Assembly: GCA_031255815.1 (NCBI GenBank)
Contig: JAIRRU010000162.1
Location: 1-16,474, forward strand
DNA length: 16,474 nucleotides
From: Treponema sp.
GTDB taxonomy: Bacteria > Spirochaetota > Spirochaetia > Treponematales > Breznakiellaceae
Direction of reading: 5' to 3'
The position numbers were made by a program, and so were the translations under genes. The notes under the pieces were generated by a model. The model was not told the DNA's origin. It worked only from the letters and a program-made list of their open reading frames with translations, and ran no database searches. Position 1 is the first letter of the stretch; the number at the start of each line of letters is the position of its first letter. Below are positions 7,881-12,572 of this stretch, in pieces.

Positions 7881-7901
7881 GAACACGAACGCGCCGTGTT
7901 C
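7881..7901 (-). promoter_or_regulatory. Stem-loop at the stop codon of the DUF2232 gene
   Basis: GAACACG and CGTGTTC form a perfect 7-bp stem around a 7-base loop. The stem begins within the TGA stop of the upstream gene. No U tract follows. It may protect or process the operon RNA. Confidence 0.4.
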
Positions 7902-8961
7902 ACGCCGCCGGAGTAGGCGGCGGCCCCTCCTGTTTAAGCGCCCGCAGGGCTACCCAATGTTCGGCAACGCCCAGCAGGATCAAGCCTCCAAAAAGCAGCG
8001 CGTTGAGTCCGGGGCTTAAGGCCGCGAAAACAATCGCGATATTGATAAACAAACGCAGGCCCGGGGAAACCAGGCGCCGGGTAAGGAAATGCCGCGCTAT
8101 ACCCGCCCCCTGGGCAAGGTACATAAGGGCGCAGGCGGTAAGGGCATTCCAGGCGGCAATCTCCGGAACCTGCCATTTTACCAGCCGGGCGAGGAGGACG
8201 GTTCCCAGGGACAGGGAAAAGACCCAGATAAGCCAGGGGGATACCTGGAATTCCCTGAGCCCCGGCCACACCCTGCCCTTCCTGACCAAAGCGGCCAGGA
8301 ACAGGGTAAAAAACCTGCTGAGGTAAAAGACCAGCATACAGGAGGCCAGCCCCCCGCCCCGGAGGACTATGCCCGTCATCAGTTCCCTTATCCGGTCGGG
8401 AGTAAGGTACTGTTCCAAGAGGGAACGCCGCGCCGCGTCGGATCCGGAAGAGGCTATGGAAAGCGAGGAAATCAGTTCCGACTGGGCCCTTACAAAGGCG
8501 GCAAAGCCGCTGTTTTCCCCCGCCGAAACGGCAATCCCCACGAAGACGGACAAACCCAGGGCCGCGCCCAGGGTCAAACGCCAGGAGGCGCGGATCCGTA
8601 AAAAGCCCGGCCCCCATTCCGGCGGCCTGATGATCCACACGAAAACGGACACCATAAGCCCGAAATACAGGATATCCAGGATAAAATCCCGGGAAACCAG
8701 CGGGACGGCCAGGGAGATCCCCAGGCCGCTCAGGACATGAAAGGCCACGGCGCTTAAGACCGAAGCCCGGACAGTCCTGGCGTTCCAAAGGGCGGCCACG
8801 AAACCTATGGGCACCAGGAAAAAAAAGCCCAGGAACCCGATCCGTATTAAGACAACACAGATAAAGGCCCCCGTCAGGGCGGGCAGCCATGAAACGCCGC
8901 CTTCCCATTCCGGGGCTCCCCGGGGGGAAGCCCCCTCTGCCCCAGATGTCCGGACATCCAT
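7900..8961 (-). CDS. DUF2232 (YybS-like) integral membrane protein
   Basis: The 353-residue product is strongly hydrophobic, with roughly eight membrane segments, a charged soluble N-terminus of about 22 residues, and a periplasmic or loop region near residues 165-205. Fold and position match the DUF2232/YybS family, which lies beside rplI and rpsR in many bacteria (in B. subtilis, yybS is near rplI). Its function is unknown; some relatives resemble the membrane part of ECF-type transporters. The ATG at 8961 has an AGGAT about 9 bases upstream. It sits between rpsR (22 bases upstream) and rplI, which suggests co-transcription. No catalytic motif was seen. The family call rests on hydropathy and context more than on a diagnostic motif. 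Confidence 0.72.
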   Translation of the reverse strand: MDVRTSGAEGASPRGAPEWEGGVSWLPALTGAFICVVLIRIGFLGFFFLVPIGFVAALWNARTVRASVLSAVAFHVLSGLGISLAVPLVSRDFILDILYFGLMVSVFVWIIRPPEWGPGFLRIRASWRLTLGAALGLSVFVGIAVSAGENSGFAAFVRAQSELISSLSIASSGSDAARRSLLEQYLTPDRIRELMTGIVLRGGGLASCMLVFYLSRFFTLFLAALVRKGRVWPGLREFQVSPWLIWVFSLSLGTVLLARLVKWQVPEIAAWNALTACALMYLAQGAGIARHFLTRRLVSPGLRLFINIAIVFAALSPGLNALLFGGLILLGVAEHWVALRALKQEGPPPTPAA

Positions 8962-8983
8962 AGGAAACTATCCTAAAGCGCTT

Positions 8984-9310
8984 CTACTCGGCCACGAAGG
9001 GAAGCAGGGCGATAGACCTGGCCTGTTTTATCGCCAGGGCCAGGGCCCGCTGGTGTTTGGCGCAGGTTCCCGTTATCCGCCGGGGAAGGATCTTGCCCCG
9101 CTCGGTGATAAAGCGGCGCAGCACATCCGCGTCCTTGTAGTCAATCCGCAGTTTCTGGACGCAGAATTTGCAGACCTTTTTCTTGAAATAGACCTTCCCG
9201 CCTTTTCCGCCCCGGCTGCCCCGATCTTCGGCCTCCCGGCCGTCCATCTGCACATCCACGCCCCGATCCTGCCGGGGGGCGCGCTCTTCCATGTATTTTT
9301 CGTCAGACAT
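8984..9310 (-). CDS. rpsR: Small-subunit ribosomal protein bS18 with N-terminal extension
   Basis: bS18 pairs with bS6 on the platform of the 30S subunit. The conserved core runs from about residue 40 to the end, with [14 protein letters not shown] at 65-78. C47, C50, C83 and H86 form a C-x2-C plus C-x2-H set that could bind zinc, as proposed for the cysteine-bearing form of bS18. Residues 1-38 are an extra hydrophilic, charged segment that makes the protein longer (108 residues) than the usual 75 or so. The start ATG at 9310 has AGGAG 5 bases upstream. The gene follows ssb in the rpsF operon, and a strong hairpin precedes its ribosome binding site. Confidence 0.96.
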   Translation of the reverse strand: MSDEKYMEERAPRQDRGVDVQMDGREAEDRGSRGGKGGKVYFKKKVCKFCVQKLRIDYKDADVLRRFITERGKILPRRITGTCAKHQRALALAIKQARSIALLPFVAE

Positions 9311-9326
9311 AATTACTCCTGTAAAG

Positions 9327-9363
9327 GGAACCGCTTCCGGGTTTTACCGGCCCGGGCGGTTCC
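9327..9363 (-). promoter_or_regulatory. Long stem-loop between ssb and rpsR
   Basis: On the - strand GGAACCGC pairs with GCGGTTCC (8 bp). Inside, CCGGG pairs with CCCGG (5 bp), separated from the outer stem by a 2-base AA bulge. The structure ends 7 bases before the AGGAG of rpsR. It lacks a U tract, so it is more likely a translational or processing element than a terminator. Confidence 0.55.
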
Positions 9364-9377
9364 GGATTAAACCTGGG

Positions 9378-9890
9378 TTAAAAGGGAATATCGTTGGCAA
9401 ACCCGTCGTCCGGGCCGCTTTCCTGGGAAGGGGGCGCGTCCCGGCGCCCCTGAACGGCGGAATCCGAAGGGGCGCCCTGGGAAGCGTAGCCCCCGCCTCC
9501 ATAGGAACCTGAGGCGGCGTTCGATCCCGGAGCGCCGTAAGACGCGCCGCCCGAACCGGAAGCCCCCGAACCGCCAAGCAGCTGGATATTGTTCGCCACG
9601 ATTTCCACCCTCGAGCGGTTCTGGCCGTCCTGCTGCCACCGATCCTGGCGGAGTTCCCCCTCAATGCCGATCATCTTGCCTTTCACCAGGTACTGGTTCA
9701 GCGATTCGCCCTGCCTTCCCCAGAGGACGATGTCGAAAAAATTCGCCTCGTCTTCCCACTGATCGCCGTTTTTCCGGCGGCGGTTTACCGCGATAGAGAA
9801 TTTACAGACAGCCTGACCGCTGGCGGTATACTTAAGCTCCGCGTCCCGGGTAAGGCGTCCGATCAGAACAACATGATTGAGATCGGCCAT
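9378..9890 (-). CDS. ssb: Single-stranded DNA-binding protein
   Basis: SSB coats single-stranded DNA at the fork and recruits repair and replication proteins. Residues 1-105 form the OB fold, beginning M-A-D-L-N-H-V-V-L-I-G-R-L-T-R-D with F-F-D-I-V-L-W-G at 51-58. A linker rich in Gly, Ser and Ala covers about 106-160. The acidic tip ends D-D-G-F-A-N-D-I-P-F, the partner-binding tail of bacterial SSBs. Its length (170) is normal. The ATG overlaps the rpsF stop as TAATG. It lies in the classic rpsF-ssb-rpsR order with dnaB downstream. Confidence 0.97.
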   Translation of the reverse strand: MADLNHVVLIGRLTRDAELKYTASGQAVCKFSIAVNRRRKNGDQWEDEANFFDIVLWGRQGESLNQYLVKGKMIGIEGELRQDRWQQDGQNRSRVEIVANNIQLLGGSGASGSGGASYGAPGSNAASGSYGGGGYASQGAPSDSAVQGRRDAPPSQESGPDDGFANDIPF

Positions 9891-10180
9891 TACACCCCCT
9901 GATCGTCCATCTTTACAAACAGATACTTGAGGAGATTCGCGTTTAACTTGAAAACCCGATCCATGGCGCTGATTTTGGCCGGATCGGCCTTCAGGGTAAA
10001 GAGCACGTATTTACCCCGCTTTCTTTTTTTTACCTCATAGGCGAGATCCCGATCGCCGGTTTCGTCGGTCTTTTCGATCTCCGCCCCGTTGGCGGCCAGG
10101 TCGCTCAAAAGCTGCTCCCGGCCCGCCTTGTGCTGGTCCTCTTCCAAGGGGAAGATAACCGTTAACTCATAACGGCGCAT
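9890..10180 (-). CDS. rpsF: Small-subunit ribosomal protein bS6
   Basis: bS6 binds bS18 on the 30S platform. The 96-residue protein begins M-R-R-Y-E-L-T-V-I-F and contains the conserved D-L-A-Y-E-V-K-K-R-K-R-G-K-Y segment and the L-N-x-N-L-L-K-Y-L ending. The start at 10180 is chosen because AAGGAG ends 5 bases before it; a GTG two codons upstream overlaps that site. It is the first gene of the operon, behind a strong promoter and a leader that can fold like the S6:S18 regulatory RNA. Its TAA overlaps the ssb ATG. Confidence 0.96.
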   Translation of the reverse strand: MRRYELTVIFPLEEDQHKAGREQLLSDLAANGAEIEKTDETGDRDLAYEVKKRKRGKYVLFTLKADPAKISAMDRVFKLNANLLKYLFVKMDDQGV

Positions 10181-10201
10181 GAACACTCCTTACGGACAAG
10201 A

Positions 10202-10235
10202 TTTGTGTCTCGGTCCGCCCCCGCGGGCGGACAAA
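10202..10235 (-). ncRNA. Candidate S6:S18-binding leader element of rpsF
   Basis: In - strand RNA, UUUGU pairs with ACAAA (5 bp). It stacks directly on CCGCCC/GGGCGG (6 bp, loop GCGG). An unpaired 8-base 3' bulge, ACCGAGAC, carries a CCG. The known S6:S18 autoregulatory motif in rpsF leaders is a stem with a bulge holding a conserved CCG that imitates the 16S binding site. This element begins close to the predicted transcription start and ends 21 bases before the rpsF ATG. A competing GT/AC extension of the inner stem is possible. The assignment is by structure and position, not by alignment. Confidence 0.58.
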
Positions 10236-10246
10236 GAGGTATCCCC

Positions 10247-10275
10247 ATAGTAACGGGCCGGGGAATTCAGGTCAA
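10247..10275 (-). promoter_or_regulatory. Sigma70-type promoter of the rpsF operon
   Basis: On the - strand TTGACC (-35, plus positions 10270-10275) is followed by a 17-base spacer and TACTAT (-10, plus positions 10247-10252). The -35 matches consensus at five of six positions. Transcription would begin near 10240, giving a leader of about 60 bases that contains the hairpin at 10202-10235. No other promoter of this quality was seen upstream of the operon. Confidence 0.72.
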
Positions 10276-10300
10276 GCGGCCCTTGCCGGGGCCGGCTGCG

Positions 10301-10349
10301 GGCGAAAAGCGCGGTTTTTAAGCGGAAACCCGTAAAACCCGCGCTCGCC
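10301..10349. repeat. Long imperfect inverted repeat in the divergent spacer
   Basis: GGCG (10301-10304) pairs with CGCC (10346-10349), AGCGCGG (10308-10314) with CCGCGCT (10339-10345), and TTTT with AAAA (10334-10337), with small bulges. The central loop is about 15 bases. The stem totals 15 bp. It lies between the two divergent promoters and is directly followed on the + strand by a terminator-like hairpin. A protein-binding site or a small RNA are both possible. Confidence 0.5.
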
Positions 10350-10379
10350 GCGGAAGGGGGCCGTCCCGCCGCTTTTTTT
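10350..10379 (+). terminator. Intrinsic terminator-like hairpin upstream of the VOC promoter
   Basis: GCGG (10350-10353) pairs with CCGC (10369-10372) and GGG (10356-10358) with CCC (10365-10367), with a small asymmetric bulge and a 6-base loop. Seven Ts follow at 10373-10379. It has the right form on the + strand, yet no + strand gene lies upstream of it in this spacer. It ends just before the -35 box of the next promoter. Confidence 0.5.
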
Positions 10380-10383
10380 CATC

Positions 10384-10412
10384 TTGACAGCTTATCCGAA
10401 TATAAGAATAGT
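10384..10412 (+). promoter_or_regulatory. Probable promoter of the VOC gene
   Basis: A perfect TTGACA at 10384-10389 is followed by 17 bases and AATAGT at 10407-10412, a four-of-six match to the -10 consensus. The spacer holds a small dyad, CTTAT (10391-10395) and ATAAG (10402-10406), which could be an operator. Predicted start is near 10419. Confidence 0.5.
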
Positions 10413-10428
10413 TTTCTTGTGGCTTTAA

Positions 10429-10464
10429 GCGCCGGGTATACCGGATCGGCGCGGAATTTTTTTT
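10429..10464 (+). terminator. Terminator-like hairpin in the VOC gene leader (possible attenuator)
   Basis: GCGCCG (10429-10434) and CGGCGC (10447-10452) form a 6-bp GC stem with a 12-base loop containing the palindrome GGTATACC. GGAA and eight Ts (10457-10464) follow, and the AAGGAG of the VOC gene begins at once after them (10465-10470). If it terminates, expression would need antitermination. The U tract starts 4 bases after the stem, which weakens it. Confidence 0.45.
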
Positions 10465-10476
10465 AAGGAGCGCGAA

Positions 10477-10905
10477 ATGATTACAAATCTCGGGCATGTG
10501 GCGTTCTGGGTCAAGGATCTGGACAAGAGTCTCGATTTTTACACCCGGGTAATAGGCCTTAAGGAAGCGTTCAGGCTTTACCGCGACGACGGCTCTCTCG
10601 GCGGCGTCTATCTCTACATTTCCCATGATAATTTTATCGAAATTTTTCCCTCCACGGGCAGCAGTCCCGCCCATGAACAGGGCAAGGCCGGCTATTCGCA
10701 TTTTTGCCTCCAGGTTGACGACGCCAAAAAATCCCTTGAGGAACTGCGGGCAAGGGGGGCCCCTATCGACGCGGAATTGAAGACCGGAATTTCAAAGTGT
10801 ATCCAGTTCTGGACTCATGATCCGGACGGAAACCGTTTTGAATTTATGGAGCTGCCCCCGGAGTCCAGCCAGTACCAGGCTAATCTGCGGTTTGAAAAAG
10901 CGTGA
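10477..10905 (+). CDS. VOC-superfamily (glyoxalase/dioxygenase fold) protein
   Basis: The 142-residue protein has one full VOC unit of two beta-alpha-beta-beta-beta modules. It starts L-G-H-V-A-F-W-V-K-D-L-D-K-S-L-D-F-Y. The likely metal ligands are H7, E55 (N-F-I-E-I-F), H75 (Y-S-H-F-C-L) and E122 (D-P-D-G-N-R-F-E-F-M-E), matching the four ligands of glyoxalase I. That enzyme detoxifies methylglyoxal as a glutathione or similar thiol adduct, but many VOC proteins have other roles, so the substrate is not assigned. A good AAGGAG lies 6 bases before the ATG. It appears to be a single-gene unit with its own promoter and leader hairpin. Confidence 0.85.
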   Translation: MITNLGHVAFWVKDLDKSLDFYTRVIGLKEAFRLYRDDGSLGGVYLYISHDNFIEIFPSTGSSPAHEQGKAGYSHFCLQVDDAKKSLEELRARGAPIDAELKTGISKCIQFWTHDPDGNRFEFMELPPESSQYQANLRFEKA

Positions 10906-10928
10906 TTCCCGCAAATCCGCGTGTCAGA

Positions 10929-10958
10929 GTTGTTAGGAAACTTCAGTTTCTGAACAAC
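10929..10958. repeat. REP-like imperfect palindrome, copy 1
   Basis: GTTGTT (10929-10934) pairs with AACAAC (10953-10958) and GAAAC (10937-10941) with GTTTC (10946-10950), around loop TTCA, with one A-G mismatch and one G-T wobble between. It shares the layout G-GAA-x-C, loop, G-x-TTC, TGAACAA with the element at 11007. Confidence 0.5.
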
Positions 10959-10973
10959 AACCGCTCAAAAACG

Positions 10974-10994
10974 GCAAAATGCCGGGCGTTTTGC
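10974..10994. repeat. Small stem-loop
   Basis: GCAAAA (10974-10979) and TTTTGC (10989-10994) pair around a 9-base loop. An alternative fold pairs GGC with GCC inside. With TTTT on one arm it could serve as a weak terminator of the VOC gene, but the Ts are part of the stem. Confidence 0.3.
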
Positions 10995-11006
10995 AAGACG
11001 TGCCCG

Positions 11007-11030
11007 GGAACCAGCCAGGTTCCTGAACAA
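11007..11030. repeat. REP-like imperfect palindrome, copy 2
   Basis: GGAACC (11007-11012) and GGTTCC (11018-11023) form a perfect 6-bp stem with a 5-base loop. TGAACAA follows, as it does in the first copy at 10951-10957. The resemblance suggests two diverged copies of one repeat family. Confidence 0.45.
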
Positions 11031-11065
11031 GTCTATTTTCTGTTCCGGCAATCCCGGAGGGGCTC

Positions 11066-11093
11066 CGCCCGCAATGTCTCTGCATTACGGGCG
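11066..11093. repeat. Stem-loop with 10 paired bases
   Basis: CGCCCG (11066-11071) pairs with CGGGCG (11088-11093) and AATG (11073-11076) with CATT (11083-11086), with a single C-A mismatch between. The loop is 6 bases. No U tract follows. Confidence 0.45.
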
Positions 11094-11135
11094 CATCTCA
11101 TTACTTTTATACGCCCTACCGATAAGTGATCAATT

Positions 11136-11579
11136 ATGCATAAACGGGTCAATTTTGAAGATAATATATTTATCATCGCGGCCAGGATACGGGTAATCCG
11201 GGATCTCCTTATTCTTGACACGGATCCTGAATTGTTTCTGGAAAAAACCATGGACGATATTGCTTTTGTTGACCATACCCTCGATATGCTTTTGGGAAAC
11301 CTTATGGCAAACGAGCGCCTGATGGATCGGAACGAAACATTTGAAAACCTTGCCGATTTGGAATCCCAGTTCAGCCAGGTTCTCTCCATTCTGCAGAGCG
11401 GCTCCGGGAATATATCCGCCGCAAACTTCCCCCTGATCCGGGAAAAGATCCAGATGCTGTATAACCGCGGCCAGGAAAGGCAGAAAACCATAGGGGAGAA
11501 CAGGGAGACTGAAGAAGACGCGGTACTGGACGGGGCGGTAAGCTCCGACGAACTCAGCGAACTTCTCAGGGACTTCTAG
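11136..11579 (+). CDS. Hypothetical helical protein
   Basis: The 147-residue product is soluble and rich in predicted helix, with no signal peptide or membrane segment. The middle part (residues 36-100) has heptad-like hydrophobic spacing, and the C-terminal 30 residues are acidic, ending S-S-D-E-L-S-E-L-L-R-D-F. I do not recognise a family. No strong ribosome binding site precedes the ATG; only a weak TAAGTG is present. Coding is supported by good codon use in the style of the neighbours and by the position 27 bases before rsmD. It follows the repeat-rich spacer, so it may start a new transcript, although its promoter is unclear. Confidence 0.7.
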   Translation: MHKRVNFEDNIFIIAARIRVIRDLLILDTDPELFLEKTMDDIAFVDHTLDMLLGNLMANERLMDRNETFENLADLESQFSQVLSILQSGSGNISAANFPLIREKIQMLYNRGQERQKTIGENRETEEDAVLDGAVSSDELSELLRDF

Positions 11580-11606
11580 GGCGGCTCCGGGCGGGCTGGG
11601 GGAACG

Positions 11607-12149
11607 ATGAGGGTTACCGGAGGCAGCCTGAAAGGCCGGCGGGTTGAAGTGCCCGGGGGGCTTATCCGGCCCAGCATGGACCGTGTGCGGGAGTCGGTGT
11701 TCGCCGTGCTGGGAGACCTTTCGGGATCCTCGTTTCTGGATCTTTTCAGCGGGACCGGCATTGTCGCCCTGGAAGCGGCCTCCCGGGGGGCCGTTTACGT
11801 GGAGGCGGTGGAAAAAGACCGGGTAAAGCGGGCCACCCTTCTTAAAAACGTATCCATGTCCCCGGTCAGGGTTAACTGCCGTTTTATGGCTGCAGAGCTT
11901 TACGTAAAACGGGCAAAGCGGGACTTCGATTACGTCTTTTGCGATCCCCCCTTCCCCTACCCTTACAAATGGGATCTGGTACGGGATATCGCCGCTTCCC
12001 CCCTGGCAAAGGAGGGTTCCCTCATCCTGCTCCACCGTCCCCGGGAAGATTATTTTGAAACCGGTATAGCCTTCATACAGAAGGAACAGGCCAAAGAGTA
12101 CGGCAGATCCGTGGTCGAATTTCTCCGGGTACGCAAAATTTTTGTATGA
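11607..12149 (+). CDS. rsmD: 16S rRNA (guanine(966)-N2)-methyltransferase RsmD
   Basis: This SAM-dependent enzyme methylates G966 of 16S rRNA during 30S assembly. The N-terminus has G-G-S-L-K-G-R-R (5-12) and R-P-S-M-D-R-V-R-E-S-V-F (21-32), typical of RsmD. The SAM site is F-L-D-L-F-S-G-T-G at 43-51 with V-E-K-D near 68-71. The catalytic motif IV is D-P-P-F at 113-116, where most relatives have D-P-P-Y. The 180 residues are normal. The ATG has GGGGGAA 3 bases upstream. The gene lies 27 bases after the hypothetical gene, which suggests a shared transcript. Confidence 0.93.
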   Translation: MRVTGGSLKGRRVEVPGGLIRPSMDRVRESVFAVLGDLSGSSFLDLFSGTGIVALEAASRGAVYVEAVEKDRVKRATLLKNVSMSPVRVNCRFMAAELYVKRAKRDFDYVFCDPPFPYPYKWDLVRDIAASPLAKEGSLILLHRPREDYFETGIAFIQKEQAKEYGRSVVEFLRVRKIFV

Positions 12150-12174
12150 ATTTACTGTATTTTGGACATTTTTT

Positions 12175-12203
12175 TTGACAAATCCGATAAGACATGATAT
12201 ATT
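12175..12203 (+). promoter_or_regulatory. Strong sigma70-type promoter for the TPR operon
   Basis: A perfect TTGACA (12175-12180), a 17-base spacer and TATATT (12198-12203) lie in the AT-rich gap after rsmD. Transcription would start near 12210, leaving a leader of about 15 bases before the ATG at 12225. It is the best promoter match in the window. Confidence 0.78.
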
Positions 12204-12224
12204 GAAAACGTAGCCGGATTTGAA

Positions 12225-12572
12225 ATGGATTGTAAAAAGGCATTTGAGCGGTTCAAAGAACAAAATGTGTTCGTAAAGACCACGGCCCCTCCCCCGATTG
12301 ACAGCGCGCAGAAAGTGGCGTTAAATCGAAAAGGTAATATTCTCTACAATCAGGGTGACATCGAGGGTGCCAAGAGGATTTTTTTAACCACGGGATATTC
12401 TGACGGCCTTTCGCGGATAGGCGATTACTACAAATCAAAGGGGCGGGCCCTGGACGCTTTACGCATGTATTGGATTGCGCCGGATCATACCAAATCTGAA
12501 CCCATTATCGAGCAGCTTTCATCTCTCATACAAAAAATTTTACAGGAAGAAAAAGAGGATCATCCCAAATGA
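12225..12572 (+). CDS. Small helical-repeat protein, hypothetical
   Basis: The 115-residue protein has no signal peptide. Residues 32-82 look like a degenerate pair of TPR-type helical hairpins: N-R-K-G-N-I-L-Y-N-Q-G-D-I-E-G-A, then R-I-G-D-Y-Y-K-S-K-G-R-A-L-D-A-L-R-M-Y. The C-terminal part (92-112) is a likely amphipathic helix. I do not recognise a named family. The ribosome binding site is weak (GGA about 7 bases before the ATG). Its stop overlaps the ATG of the TPR gene (ATGA), so the two are probably made together and may interact. A new promoter lies directly upstream. Confidence 0.75.
   Translation: MDCKKAFERFKEQNVFVKTTAPPPIDSAQKVALNRKGNILYNQGDIEGAKRIFLTTGYSDGLSRIGDYYKSKGRALDALRMYWIAPDHTKSEPIIEQLSSLIQKILQEEKEDHPK

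Larger units (their letters stand above)
10906..11135. other. Gene-free spacer with several inverted repeats
   Basis: No convincing coding region was found on either strand here; a 75-codon open frame lacks a ribosome binding site and family features. The stretch is a string of small dyads, listed separately where clear. No canonical intrinsic terminator for the VOC gene and no strong promoter for the next gene were found. Confidence 0.6.

Noticed and set aside
7803..7886. N-terminal extension of bL9
   Set aside because: bL9 begins M-K-V-I-L, and AGGAG precedes that ATG; the extension reads through hairpins.
10318..10701. 127-codon open frame on the - strand crossing the spacer
   Set aside because: It overlaps the VOC gene, its promoter and the hairpins, and its product has no recognisable features.
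10902..11129. 75-codon open frame on the + strand after the VOC gene
   Set aside because: No ribosome binding site, basic composition without a motif, and it is made of inverted repeats.
11130..12263. 377-codon open frame on the - strand
   Set aside because: It is antisense to the hypothetical gene, rsmD and the promoter at 12175. Its product has no family features and reflects the high-GC codon pattern of the opposite strand.
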